From positions 1 to 64,000 of the forward strand of contig JAEZZQ010000042.1 of the NCBI GenBank assembly GCA_023442465.1: 64,000 nt of DNA, read 5' to 3'. Position numbers and translations under genes: made by a program. The number at the start of each line of letters is the position of its first letter. Positions within the stretch are counted from its first letter, which is position 1. Below the pieces are notes generated by a model. The model searched no databases, was not told the origin of the DNA, and worked only from the letters and a program-made list of their open reading frames with translations. This document shows positions 1 through 7,793 of the stretch, piece after piece. The DNA comes from Bacillota bacterium (GTDB taxonomy: Bacteria; Bacillota; Clostridia; Lachnospirales; Lachnospiraceae).

Positions 1-127
1 GTAACGCATGATTTCTGCAATGCAAAAGTTTTGCATTTAAATTCGCTTCGCGAAGCAGAAATCATCTCTTGCATCACGTTCTTACGTAGCTTAACAGCAA
101 GTGTTAAGCTACTGTGTGAACAGTAAC
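1..127 (-). repeat. Palindromic intergenic repeat, copy 1 (cut by window start)
   Basis: Reverse-orientation copy of an element also present at 23257-23389 and 36922-37054. It ends with the 12-mer GTGAACAGTAAC (116-127), the inverted partner of GTTACTGTTCAC at the other end of copy 2. Inside are an 11-bp hairpin (GTAGCTTAACA and its complement, about 91-112) and an ATGATTTCTGC/GCAGAAATCAT inverted pair around a GCTTCGCGAAGC palindrome. This copy carries about 16 extra bases near position 20-35. Its other end lies outside the window. Confidence 0.85.
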
Positions 128-165
128 CCTATGATTACAAATAAAGAATCTGTGAATAAAGAACC

Positions 166-194
166 TTGACAAATCTCATTGAATAAGATAAAAT
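166..194 (+). promoter_or_regulatory. Sigma-A promoter of the TetR-flavoprotein operon
   Basis: TTGACA at 166-171, a 17-base spacer, and TAAAAT at 189-194. The predicted start point near 201 falls inside the palindrome at 200-213. Confidence 0.75.
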
Positions 195-199
195 TTAAT

Positions 200-213
200 T
201 GAATTTAAATTCA
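200..213. promoter_or_regulatory. Probable TetR operator
   Basis: Perfect 14-bp palindrome TGAATTTAAATTCA placed at the predicted transcription start and just upstream of a TetR gene. This is the usual arrangement for autorepression. Binding by the adjacent TetR protein is inferred from position only. Confidence 0.55.
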
Positions 214-228
214 GTGAATTAAAAATCA

Positions 229-825
229 ATGAAAAGAGTGATGAGTTTGACAACAAGAAATGAACAAAAAGAAAAGCGCAGACAGCTTATTCTTTGGAAG
301 GCACTGGAGCTGTTCGTAAAAAACGGATATGCCGAAACCAAGATAAACGATATCGCCAGAGCGGCAGATATGAGCGTAGGATTGCTGTTTCATTATTTCG
401 AATCAAAAGAGCAGCTTTATGAGGAGCTGATCAGAATGGGCGTGGAGGGGACGAAGGAGCCGCAGAAGATGGAATTTTCGAATCCGCTGGAGTTTTTTAC
501 CGGGTTTCTCGATGCCTTATTTCTCTTTTCCTCACAACAGCCCTGGGTATTTCTGCTGTTCGTACTCATGGCGCAGACGCGCAGAAGTGACGGAGTTCCT
601 GCACATATTAAAGCGCTTGCTATGGAAGTGGATCAGATGGAGCAATCGGCAGAAATAATCCGAAAGGGGCAGTCGGAGGGCGTTTTTCGGGATGGTGATC
701 CGTATGCTCTTTCAGCGGCTTTTTGGTGCAGCGTGCAAGGAATTATGGAACAGCTTGCGGTTACGCCTGATATGCCTTTGCCTGAGACGGAATGGCTCAT
801 CGATATTATAAGGAGTAGAGGATGA
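229..825 (+). CDS. TetR/AcrR family transcriptional regulator
   Basis: A 198-residue protein of normal TetR length. The N-terminal helix-turn-helix spans about residues 15-60, with the typical core NDIARAADMSVGLLFHYF followed by a lysine-containing helix. The rest is a divergent helical ligand domain with an aromatic-rich stretch at about 85-110. An ATG at 241 is an alternative start, because neither start has a strong ribosome binding site. The stop overlaps the next gene's start (ATGA at 822-825), so the two are probably translationally coupled and co-transcribed from the promoter at 166-194. The likely role is local repressor of itself and the flavoprotein. The ligand is unknown. Confidence 0.9.
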   Translation: MKRVMSLTTRNEQKEKRRQLILWKALELFVKNGYAETKINDIARAADMSVGLLFHYFESKEQLYEELIRMGVEGTKEPQKMEFSNPLEFFTGFLDALFLFSSQQPWVFLLFVLMAQTRRSDGVPAHIKALAMEVDQMEQSAEIIRKGQSEGVFRDGDPYALSAAFWCSVQGIMEQLAVTPDMPLPETEWLIDIIRSRG

Positions 826-2297
826 ATAAAGTAATCATTATAGGCGGTGGAATCGCTGGATTGTCAGCAGGAATCTACGCGCAGCAAAACGGCTTTCATA
901 CAGAAATTTATGAAAAAAATCCGGCAATCGGCGGGGAATGTACCGGATGGAACAGGAAGGGCTATCACATCGATAATTGCATTCATTGGCTTACGGGCTG
1001 CCGGAAGGGCGACGGACTTTGGGAGATATGGAAGAATGTGGGTGTATTGGATGAAAATACGAAGTTTTACAGAGAACCATATTTTTATATGCTGGATATG
1101 GAAGGAAGACAGCTTCATTTCTGGAGTGATCTGGAGAAAGCGCGGAAGGAATTCCTTGCGTTGGCGCCGGAAGACGGCGTAGAAATCAATAAGTTTTACG
1201 ATAGCGTGAAACTTGCGGAGAGTTTAAAAATACCTTGTGAAAAGTCTCCTGCGGATATGAACTTTATCGAGTTTATAAAATTTGGAATGAGTATGTCACA
1301 GATGGGCAGGGTCATAAAGGAGTATGGAAAAGAAACGGTTACCGAGCTGGCACAAAGATTTAAGAATCCCATCCTGCGGGAAATGATGGGCGGATATTAT
1401 AACGAAAAGTTCATGGCAGTCACCCTCATAAGCTCCTACGCTTTCTTTACGGGGGAAACAGCTGCAATTCCTATGGGAGGCTCGAAAGGGATGGCGGAGC
1501 GCATGGCAAAGCAGTATCAAGCGCTGGGAGGAAAGCTTCATCTGAATAGGCCTGTTACCGGAATCAATATCGAGGGAAAAAAGGCGGTATCCGTTACGTT
1601 TAATGATGGCAGTCAGGCTGCAGCCGATTATATAATCAGCGCTGCGGATACATCGGTTACCTTCGGCTGCTTGCTGGATAAAAAACATATGGATAAGAAG
1701 CTGAAAAAAATGTATGGCTGTAAGGATGGGTACTCAGTAACTTCATCTTTTCAGGCGGCTTTCGGAATTATGGGCGCTGAGGATTGCGGCATTTCCGGCG
1801 GATCGGTGATGTTTCCTTGTGATAGCTTCGAGGTAGGAAGGCAAAAGCTTACTTTTCAGGCGATTAGGCTTTATGATTATGATGAAAGCCTTTTTCCCAG
1901 GGATAAGAGGGTTATTCAGTGCAATATCCTTCAGGACGAGAGAGATTATGAATACTGGAAGGAGCTATACGGAGACTCCGACCGATACGAGGCCGAGAAA
2001 CAGAGAATTGCCGATACTGTTATGAAGCAGATAATCTTGAAATTTCCTGCGCTTGAGGGGAGGCTGGTACTTCTTGGGACTTATTCTCCCATTACCTTTG
2101 AACGCTGGTGTGCGGCCTATAAGGGCGCATACATGAGCTTTTTCGGTCAGAAGGGCTATAAAAGCCTTTATGCCAAAAGCAAAGCGGCGGGCCTGGACAA
2201 TGTATTCATAGCGAGTCAGTGGTTACAGTTAAACGGCGGTCTTCCCCTTGCAGTAACCAGCGGAAAGTTTGCGGTGCAGGCAATGAGAAAGAGATAG
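822..2297 (+). CDS. FAD-dependent oxidoreductase, phytoene-desaturase (CrtI)-like
   Basis: A 491-residue protein that opens with a dinucleotide-binding fold, VIIIGGGIAGLSAGIYAQ (GxGxxG at about residues 8-13), with an acidic residue ending strand 2 (EIYEKN). The PAIGGECTGW segment after it is typical of the CrtI / phytoene dehydrogenase-related FAD family. The C-terminal GGLPLAVTSGKFAVQAM segment matches the family's second FAD-contact region. No signal peptide is seen. It is the second gene of a two-gene operon under TetR control, starting inside the regulator's stop codon. The family covers carotenoid desaturases and many uncharacterised oxidoreductases. There is no carotenoid gene nearby, so the substrate cannot be named. 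Confidence 0.85.
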   Translation: MNKVIIIGGGIAGLSAGIYAQQNGFHTEIYEKNPAIGGECTGWNRKGYHIDNCIHWLTGCRKGDGLWEIWKNVGVLDENTKFYREPYFYMLDMEGRQLHFWSDLEKARKEFLALAPEDGVEINKFYDSVKLAESLKIPCEKSPADMNFIEFIKFGMSMSQMGRVIKEYGKETVTELAQRFKNPILREMMGGYYNEKFMAVTLISSYAFFTGETAAIPMGGSKGMAERMAKQYQALGGKLHLNRPVTGINIEGKKAVSVTFNDGSQAAADYIISAADTSVTFGCLLDKKHMDKKLKKMYGCKDGYSVTSSFQAAFGIMGAEDCGISGGSVMFPCDSFEVGRQKLTFQAIRLYDYDESLFPRDKRVIQCNILQDERDYEYWKELYGDSDRYEAEKQRIADTVMKQIILKFPALEGRLVLLGTYSPITFERWCAAYKGAYMSFFGQKGYKSLYAKSKAAGLDNVFIASQWLQLNGGLPLAVTSGKFAVQAMRKR

Positions 2298-2304
2298 GCA
2301 TTGC

Positions 2305-2333
2305 TTGACAGCCACAGGATGAAAAGCTAATAT
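2305..2333 (+). promoter_or_regulatory. Promoter of yjdF leader
   Basis: TTGACA (2305-2310), 17-base spacer and TAATAT (2328-2333). This near-consensus promoter starts the structured leader in front of yjdF. Confidence 0.75.
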
Positions 2334-2344
2334 AAAAAATACAA

Positions 2345-2430
2345 AGATAAAAACACAGGTCGGTTGGTAGTCCGGCCGGGAACGATATATCGACAGATAT
2401 AATTCCTCAGTAACCTGCCTCCTTGGTTGT
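2345..2430 (+). promoter_or_regulatory. yjdF-type riboswitch candidate
   Basis: The leader of about 130 nt between the promoter and yjdF is structured. A 7-bp stem (2361-2367 with 2372-2378, loop TAGT, two G-U pairs) sits between complementary segments CAGGT (2356-2360) and ACCTG (2413-2417) that can close a multibranch structure. The yjdF motif RNA is an established riboswitch class (azaaromatic compounds) found in front of yjdF genes in Bacillota. Assignment rests on gene context plus pairing; a covariance-model match was not run. Confidence 0.7.
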
Positions 2431-2469
2431 CCGTTCTTTGTTCATATTGTAGTTAAAGGAGGAAGTTTT

Positions 2470-2889
2470 ATGAACAAAGCAGCAGGAAGTCTAAAGGTGT
2501 TTTTTGAGGAACCGTTCTGGGTAGGATTGTTTGAACGGGAGGAAGCCGGCAGCTATACGGCTTGCCGAATCGTATTCGGGGCGGAACCTAAGGATTATGA
2601 AATATGGCAGTTTATATTGGAAAACTACTATAAGCTCATATTTAGTCCGGGCATCGATTCGCAGGCAAAGATTGAAGACCATGTGAACCCCAAAAGAAGA
2701 CAAAGAGAAGTGAAGAAGCAGCTTGAGGATGTGGGAAACGGAACAAAATCCCAGCAAGCGCTGAAGCTCTGGCAGGAACAGAAAAAAGCTGAGAAAAAGA
2801 ACGTTCATGCCAAGCGTCGGGAAGAGGAGAAGCAGAAGCTATTTGAGTTAAAGCAGCAGAAGAAAAAAGAAAAACATAAGGGCAGATAG
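2470..2889 (+). CDS. yjdF: YjdF family protein (DUF2992)
   Basis: A 139-residue protein. The N-terminal half (residues 8-65) holds the conserved FFEEPFWVGLFER and ILENYYKLIFSP type motifs of the YjdF/DUF2992 family. The C-terminal half is a very charged Lys/Glu/Gln-rich helix (about 70-139), also usual in this family. A strong AAAGGAGG lies 8 bases before the ATG. The gene stands alone behind its own promoter and riboswitch-like leader. The biochemical function is not established. Control by an azaaromatic-sensing RNA suggests a role in tolerating or handling such compounds. Confidence 0.85.
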   Translation: MNKAAGSLKVFFEEPFWVGLFEREEAGSYTACRIVFGAEPKDYEIWQFILENYYKLIFSPGIDSQAKIEDHVNPKRRQREVKKQLEDVGNGTKSQQALKLWQEQKKAEKKNVHAKRREEEKQKLFELKQQKKKEKHKGR

Positions 2890-2946
2890 CAAGAATGCTT
2901 GTGTCCTCGCCGAAATTCTCAGGCGTCGAAAACATGGAGGATTATT

Positions 2947-3483
2947 ATGGAACGTTTGGAGACGGAACGATTAATTTTGAGGGAGTGGTCTGACGCCGAC
3001 GCCGAAGATTTATATACATATGCATCAGGAGATAAGGTCGGGCCGATGGCAGGGTGGAAACCGCATGAAAATATAGAAGAGTCCATGCAGATTATAGATA
3101 TGTTTCGGAAAAATGATGATACATGGGCGATTGAATGGAAGGAGAACCATGCCGTTATTGGTTCTGTCGGACTTCACCGCACTAAGAGGCACGGGATTTC
3201 TTATGATGTGGAGCTGGGATATGTGTTGTCGGAAGAATATTGGGGACGGCAAATCGCGGCAGAAGCGGCAAAAGCGGCTGTCGCCTATGCATTTGAAAAA
3301 ATGGATGTTGCCCGGCTTGCAGTCGCCCATTTTTCGGATAATATGCAGTCCAAGCGCGTAATAGAAAAGCTCGGCTTCCGCTTTTTAAGGTATATTCCGG
3401 AAGGCTATACCAGCTATGACGGAAAGAAGCATGGAGATAACATTTATATCATGGGAAAAGAAGACTATGAGCAGTTTCGATAG
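2947..3483 (+). CDS. GNAT family N-acetyltransferase (RimJ/RimL-like)
   Basis: A 178-residue protein beginning METERLILREW-like (MERLETERLILREW), the classic start of the Acetyltransf_3 group that includes RimJ/RimL and spermidine-type enzymes. The acetyl-CoA loop is at about residues 98-115 (YWGRQIAAEAAKAAVAYAFE). The last part, SKRVIEKLGFRFLRY, is the conserved GNAT C-terminal motif. The ATG at 2947 was chosen because GGAGG lies 6 bases upstream; a longer in-frame start at 2899 has no site. The 3' end overlaps the AraC gene by 17 bases, so both are probably expressed together. The substrate is unknown. Confidence 0.88.
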   Translation: MERLETERLILREWSDADAEDLYTYASGDKVGPMAGWKPHENIEESMQIIDMFRKNDDTWAIEWKENHAVIGSVGLHRTKRHGISYDVELGYVLSEEYWGRQIAAEAAKAAVAYAFEKMDVARLAVAHFSDNMQSKRVIEKLGFRFLRYIPEGYTSYDGKKHGDNIYIMGKEDYEQFR

Positions 3484-4162
3484 AAAGATTTATTATTATC
3501 GTTTGGATGGAATGGAGTTCATTTACAGAAAAGGGAAAGAGCTTTACTATCCGCCTCATAATCATACTTCCATTTATACGGTGGGAATTGTTTTAGACGG
3601 AGAAGTTACGGTAAGCAGAAAAGGAAAAAACGGAACCTATACGAAAGGGATGTGCTTTGCTTTTCCTCCCTACGAACCCCATTCCTTGAAATCGGAAAAA
3701 GAGCATGAGCTGTTAACCGTATGTATCGACAAGCAGTTTTTAGAGAAGGGTGTTGATAAAAATGCGGGAGAGAAATCTTTATTTTATGATTTGGAAAGGC
3801 GAATCAGGGAAAATCCGGAGCAGGAGATAACCATAGAGGAGCTGGCGAAAGAAGTTTTTATGAGCGAGTATCACTTTATAAGGGTATTCAAGGAGACGGT
3901 CGGATTGACGCCGCACCGCTTCCTTATGCAAAGGCGCATAAGGAAGGCACAGCGTTTGCTGGAAAATGGGTGTCCGCCGGCAGCGGTGGCTTTTGACGCA
4001 GGCTTTTACGACCAAAGTCACTTTAATAAGCAATTTAAATATTGGCTGGGAATAACGCCTATGGAATATAAAGCTGCCAGCGTACATGCAAATTGCAATC
4101 CCGATTGTTTCGCCGGGGACGGCTCAGCAAAGGGGCGGAATGAACTTGGCGAAGAGATATAG
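3467..4162 (+). CDS. AraC family transcriptional regulator with cupin sensor domain
   Basis: A 231-residue protein starting MSSFDRKIYYYRLDGMEF. The N-terminal cupin-like arm/sensor (about 10-100) contains the PPHNHTSIYTVGIVLDGEV signature. The C-terminal double helix-turn-helix (about 115-215) is typical AraC: EITIEELAKEVFMSEYHFIR, then GFYDQSHFNKQFKYWLGITPMEYK. The ATG at 3467 gives translation overlapping the GNAT stop. The 3' end runs antisense into the end of the convergent cupin gene at 4124-4162. The natural inducer and targets are not visible. Confidence 0.88.
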   Translation: MSSFDRKIYYYRLDGMEFIYRKGKELYYPPHNHTSIYTVGIVLDGEVTVSRKGKNGTYTKGMCFAFPPYEPHSLKSEKEHELLTVCIDKQFLEKGVDKNAGEKSLFYDLERRIRENPEQEITIEELAKEVFMSEYHFIRVFKETVGLTPHRFLMQRRIRKAQRLLENGCPPAAVAFDAGFYDQSHFNKQFKYWLGITPMEYKAASVHANCNPDCFAGDGSAKGRNELGEEI

Positions 4163-4516
4163 TCCGGATTCTCCGGCAGTCACCTCATGCTCGCTTCCCG
4201 CCTCGAGAATGGTAAGAACGCCGGGTTCATAGGGGATTTCCTTGCCGCCATTCAGGCAAACTCCTTTTCCTTCTATGACTTCGTGAGTTTCTAATTGTGT
4301 TTCGTGAATGTGCAGCCCGATTTTTTTATTGGGTGCAATTTTTACTAAATGATAACTGAATCGGTTTCCGGTATCGGCGGAGGTGACGATATGCTTTAAC
4401 TCCACTCCGTCGAAGACAGGGTGCTTTGACCAGGAAATATTGGAGAAACTGCGGATATCAGAAGCAAGACACAGCTTTCCGTTGTTAAATTGTTCGAAGG
4501 TTTTTTCGTGTTCCAT
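4124..4516 (-). CDS. Cupin domain protein
   Basis: A single-domain cupin of about 130 residues. The metal-binding motif IGLHIHETQLETHEVIEGKG resembles the first cupin motif (G-x-H-x-H ... E), and VLTILEAGSEHEV resembles the second. An in-frame ATG at 4528 lies directly against an AAAGGA sequence with no spacing, so the ATG at 4516 is preferred, though its 12-base spacing is also long. The gene is convergent with the AraC regulator and shares 39 bases with its 3' end. The reaction is unknown. Confidence 0.75.
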   Translation of the reverse strand: MEHEKTFEQFNNGKLCLASDIRSFSNISWSKHPVFDGVELKHIVTSADTGNRFSYHLVKIAPNKKIGLHIHETQLETHEVIEGKGVCLNGGKEIPYEPGVLTILEAGSEHEVTAGESGLYLFAKFIPPLC

Positions 4517-4632
4517 AATAGTAATCATTCCTTTCTCATTGTCTGCCGTTTTGTTAATGCAGGCATAAACTTTAATGTAATAAAGATACTCTTATTCGGA
4601 TAGAGTGTATTGTATAAAATTGCTGTTTGGAT

Positions 4633-4656
4633 GAATGAGTGAATGAGTGAATGAGT
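4633..4656. repeat. 8-bp tandem repeat (3 units)
   Basis: Three exact copies of GAATGAGT followed by a partial GAAA unit, in the 330-bp intergenic region between the divergent cupin and XRE genes. It could vary in copy number and change promoter spacing; no function is visible. Confidence 0.8.
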
Positions 4657-4698
4657 GAAAGATCGGATGTAGGCGGATGAACCGGATATATAGACGCG

Positions 4699-4721
4699 AG
4701 GCAACTTAAGGTTGCCTTTTT
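4699..4721 (+). terminator. Short terminator-like hairpin upstream of the XRE gene
   Basis: AGGCAAC (4699-4705) and GTTGCCT (4711-4717) with a 5-base loop and five T. No plus-strand gene ends nearby (the AraC gene ends at 4162), so it could be an attenuator in the XRE gene's leader or the end of a short transcript. Confidence 0.5.
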
Positions 4722-4842
4722 GTATATGACCGGTTGGTAGAGGAGAGAAGTTTCATATGCTATCATAGGAATGAATAGAGAAAAGAGTTTTCTGTCTGTT
4801 TCTGTTTAAGGAAGCATGAAATTTTCAAGGAGGATGAAAGCG

Positions 4843-5514
4843 ATGAATATGGCGGAGAAACTGCAGTTGCTGAGAAAGAACAAAGGACTGTCCCAGGAGG
4901 AACTGGCTGATTTGATAGGCGTTTCAAGACAGGCGGTGGGAAAGTGGGAGGCCGGAAAGTTCTATCCCGATATCGACAAGCTGGTGCAGCTCGGCGAGCT
5001 GTATTCCATATCCCTCGACAGACTCATCAAGGATACCGATGACTGTAACCTGCGAATAGAAGAGAGGGATGGGGAAAAAGAGGACATTACCGGGTTTTTG
5101 ATCAGAGCGAAAAGGGCTTGCTATGCCGGACATGGAGAAGAACTGGATGCGTCGAGGAAAAGCTCCCATGATTTGGAATATGAGGAGGGGGAGCTGTATT
5201 ATTATGATACCTATTTAGGCGGGGAACGCTTTGGCGGAGAAGAAGCAGTATGGAAAGGCGGCGTACCGATTTGGTGCATGAATTATTGCGGACGCGTGAC
5301 CGGCGAGCATTTCAGCGGTGACTTTCTCAAGGAAGCCTTAACGGCGGTTCCCCATGATATGCCCTATAGAGGCCCGGCCCTGTTCCAATCCGGTGCCTAT
5401 ACCTACCATTGCAGGACGGAGGGCGTTTTCGATTGGTATCAAGGGTATGAGGAAATACTGCATGAAGGCGTAAAAATATATGAATGCTATTTTCACGGCG
5501 GGAGCATTATATAA
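4843..5514 (+). CDS. XRE-type HTH regulator with C-terminal DUF5680 domain
   Basis: A 223-residue protein. Residues 3-60 form an XRE/Cro helix-turn-helix (LQLLRKNKGLSQEELADLIG, then VSRQAVGKWEAGKFYPDIDK). The rest (about 85-223) is a DUF5680-type domain rich in Tyr, Trp and Gly, with GELYYYDTYLGGERFGGEE and YTYHCRTEGVFDWYQGYEEI. AAGGAGG lies 9 bases before the ATG at 4843, which decides against the in-frame ATG at 4816. This domain pairing is common in Clostridia and may be a DNA-binding protein with a built-in sensor, but targets are unknown. Confidence 0.85.
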   Translation: MNMAEKLQLLRKNKGLSQEELADLIGVSRQAVGKWEAGKFYPDIDKLVQLGELYSISLDRLIKDTDDCNLRIEERDGEKEDITGFLIRAKRACYAGHGEELDASRKSSHDLEYEEGELYYYDTYLGGERFGGEEAVWKGGVPIWCMNYCGRVTGEHFSGDFLKEALTAVPHDMPYRGPALFQSGAYTYHCRTEGVFDWYQGYEEILHEGVKIYECYFHGGSII

Positions 5515-5544
5515 ATGCGCCCGCATTTGCTTTTGCAAATATTT

Positions 5545-6153
5545 TCATGCATTGCCCCTTTTTGAAAAGAACCGGATAGACAAGGCGCTTATCGGAGCAA
5601 AATAAATGCACCAGAACACTAATACAAAAATGCCTGTGGCATCGCTTCCTTTTACAGCCGTATCGAATAAACCGAGAAGAGGTACGATAAAGCAGCTGAC
5701 GGCAAATACGCCGTGAATGATCAACAGCCATTTCAGCCATTTTTCAGCAGGGTCTTTCGCCTGAATTGTCAATCCGGCAAAAAAGGTAGAAACAGCCATA
5801 AGGCAATAACCGAGCATATCCAGATCAAACATCATATCAAATTGGCTAAAGTCCAGTAAAACTGCGGCCTGACCTGTCAGTTTGCCGCTTCGCACACTGG
5901 TGAGCTGTATGAAATAAACGATGGAATTGCAAAGGGCATACATCCCGCTGAAGGCAGTTGCAGCAAACCCCGCAGCCCTTGCATTTTCTTCCGCATAACA
6001 GGCAAAGACAGAAATCATCGCGACAAAGCTAAAGGCGATGCCTATACTTGTAAAATAGCTTGCATAAGGAGCGGATACCAGCATGGAAACGAGAAAACCA
6101 ATTACTGAGAACAAGTTAACAGCAGCGGCACAAATACCGATTTTTTTATTCAT
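5545..6153 (-). CDS. Hypothetical multi-pass membrane protein
   Basis: A 202-residue protein with about six hydrophobic segments (around 5-30, 35-55, 62-82, 112-132, 140-162 and 172-195). No family was recognised. Its start overlaps the stop of the upstream TetR gene by 4 bases (ATGA at 6150-6153), so it is translated from the same mRNA and is the likely main target of that repressor. TetR-plus-membrane-protein operons are often efflux- or stress-related, but nothing in the sequence defines a substrate. Confidence 0.8.
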   Translation of the reverse strand: MNKKIGICAAAVNLFSVIGFLVSMLVSAPYASYFTSIGIAFSFVAMISVFACYAEENARAAGFAATAFSGMYALCNSIVYFIQLTSVRSGKLTGQAAVLLDFSQFDMMFDLDMLGYCLMAVSTFFAGLTIQAKDPAEKWLKWLLIIHGVFAVSCFIVPLLGLFDTAVKGSDATGIFVLVFWCIYFAPISALSIRFFSKRGNA

Positions 6154-6746
6154 AAGAGATCTCCTTCTTCTTTTTTTGCTTCTTCAAACAACGCTTTTAC
6201 CAATTTCGTAATAAAAACCTTTCTTTGTGATGCGTGATCCAGATCATATCCTAACAGTTCTTTCGTTATCTGCCTGCTTAAGAATGCCGTTTGCATAGCA
6301 GCAGTAAGAATAAATGACAGCATTTGTTTGTCAGCTTCCGGCATTTTATGATCCAGAGCGAACATAAAGCCTTTCTGCGTCTTTACCGAATTGCAATCGG
6401 ACCGATAATCCGATAAATCTCCCAGTATGGAAATCCGGGATATGGCAGGATTTTCGAAAAGAAAATCAAATACATGAATAGCCCAGTCAGTCAAGCGCTC
6501 TTTATCGTCTGAATAAGTTTTTCCTTCCATCGAAAAGCTTAGGATCACTTGCTGAATGATTCGCTGGACACATATGGTAATCAAATTGTCCTTGCTTTGG
6601 AAGTGATAATTGATCAATCCGATACCTACATTCGCTTTTCCGGCGATGGCACGAGTGGTAATTTCTGAAATATTTCCGCTGCTTTGCTGAATCAGCCCGG
6701 TGGCGGCGGTTATGATAGATTCTTTTATGCCGGAGGAATTTTTCAT
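6150..6746 (-). CDS. TetR/AcrR family transcriptional regulator
   Basis: A 198-residue protein. The helix-turn-helix is at about residues 22-62 (GNISEITTRAIAGKANVGIG, then LINYHFQSKDNLI), a clear TetR signature. The C-terminal ligand domain is divergent. It is the first gene of a two-gene minus-strand operon with a membrane protein. An AGAAAGGG lies upstream of the ATG. The promoter (6823-6851) carries an inverted repeat exactly between its -35 and -10 boxes, with a second copy downstream, so autorepression is very likely. Confidence 0.9.
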   Translation of the reverse strand: MKNSSGIKESIITAATGLIQQSSGNISEITTRAIAGKANVGIGLINYHFQSKDNLITICVQRIIQQVILSFSMEGKTYSDDKERLTDWAIHVFDFLFENPAISRISILGDLSDYRSDCNSVKTQKGFMFALDHKMPEADKQMLSFILTAAMQTAFLSRQITKELLGYDLDHASQRKVFITKLVKALFEEAKKEEGDLL

Positions 6747-6805
6747 ATGAATTTTAACCCTTTCTGTTTACCTGCCCAAAATCATTCGTGTTGAACGCAG
6801 TATAA

Positions 6806-6841
6806 AACAATGTTCAATATAAATAATACTGAACAATGTTC
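6806..6841. promoter_or_regulatory. Duplicated TetR operator
   Basis: Two copies of the near-palindrome GAACAATGTTC: AACAATGTTC at 6806-6815 and GAACAATGTTC at 6831-6841. The second lies within the 17-bp spacer of the minus-strand promoter, the first between promoter and gene. A further half site TTGAAC occurs near 6791. Classic repressor placement for the TetR at 6150-6746. Confidence 0.7.
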
Positions 6842-6851
6842 AAGAAGTCAA
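6823..6851 (-). promoter_or_regulatory. Promoter of the TetR-membrane protein operon
   Basis: Read on the minus strand: TTGACT (6846-6851), a 17-base spacer and TATTAT (6823-6828). The spacer contains the operator half-sites. Confidence 0.75.
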
Positions 6852-6868
6852 GGGAATATAAAAATAAA

Positions 6869-7453
6869 CTAACTCACCTCTATTCCCAGCTCATTCAGCA
6901 AACTCAAAACTTCAGGAAACGAGAATTTCGCCTCCCTCATTTTATTTGAGGAAATGTCTATTAAATATCCTGCCGCTTCGCGGAAATCGGCTTTGCGCAT
7001 ATCGCATTTGGAAAACTGGGTCGCGTCCAGTTTACATCCTCTAAAGTCGCTTTCTTTTAAGCTGCATTCGTCGAATGCCGAATCTTGTATGATGTTTCCG
7101 GAAAAGTTAAACTTCATAAAGTTCATATTGATAAAAGTATTGTATTTCAAAAGGCAGTCGGTCAGTTTATGGATAGGCTCGGCTATTTTCCCGGCGGGTA
7201 AAACTTCCGTCCAATGAATGCCCACCAGATTGCATGCTGTGAATTCCCCATTTTTCATCTGAGTATATTCTGCCTGAAGGCTTATGATAGTGCATCCACG
7301 GAATTTACATCCCATAAAGTGGCATTTTTCGAAAGTGCATTCTTCAAGGGTACAGTTTATGAATTCGCAGTCATAAAACTCATAGCCTTCCAGTGTCTCC
7401 TCAGACATCTTTATGTTTTCGAATCGTTGATTTTCATAATATTTCTCGTCCAT
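6869..7453 (-). CDS. Pentapeptide repeat protein
   Basis: A protein of about 194 residues made largely of five-residue repeats of the A(D/N/C)(L/F)xx type: CEFINCTLEECTFEKCHF near residues 25-45, and CSLKESDFRGCKLDATQF, then SKCDMRKADF near 140-170. Such repeats fold as a right-handed square beta-helix. The start at 7453 has AGGAGC about 11 bases upstream; an in-frame ATG at 7594 would add 47 residues unlike the family. Some family members protect DNA gyrase from quinolones (Qnr, MfpA), but the many Cys and the middle non-repeat part do not support a specific role here. Confidence 0.85.
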   Translation of the reverse strand: MDEKYYENQRFENIKMSEETLEGYEFYDCEFINCTLEECTFEKCHFMGCKFRGCTIISLQAEYTQMKNGEFTACNLVGIHWTEVLPAGKIAEPIHKLTDCLLKYNTFINMNFMKFNFSGNIIQDSAFDECSLKESDFRGCKLDATQFSKCDMRKADFREAAGYLIDISSNKMREAKFSFPEVLSLLNELGIEVS

Positions 7454-7600
7454 TATTCCGTACGGCTCCTGTCTTTTATTTAGTTGTATTATAGTAAAAA
7501 GGGAAGAAGAAAGCAAATGATAATGCGAGCTTTGGCGGCCTTCCGGGGGTCCGTATTCTATGGGGAATTGTTTAAAAGAAATGGTATATTGCAAAATCGC

Positions 7601-7629
7601 TTGACTGATTATGACGGCATAATTATGAT
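7601..7629 (+). promoter_or_regulatory. Promoter upstream of the LytTR operon
   Basis: TTGACT (7601-7606), 17-base spacer and TATGAT (7624-7629). It lies about 165 bases before the LytTR gene and directly before the hairpin at 7630-7675. Confidence 0.65.
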
Positions 7630-7675
7630 ATAAGTATATCCGGTAGGAATATATCGGATATACTTATATCTTTTT
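7630..7675 (+). terminator. Strong hairpin with T tract directly after a promoter
   Basis: ATAAGTATATCC (7630-7641) pairs perfectly with GGATATACTTAT (7656-7667), followed by five T at 7671-7675. Being almost at the start of the transcript, it could stop most transcription (attenuation), yield a tiny RNA, or act at DNA level as an operator. Confidence 0.6.
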
Positions 7676-7793
7676 CCGTTTTATTTACCGATGACGGTGT
7701 TGAGAAAAGTACATAGTGAGAAAGATAATGGGATGGAGAATTTGAGAACCGCAATCGGGCATCCTATGAAACTTAAGGAAAGAAGGTGACGGC

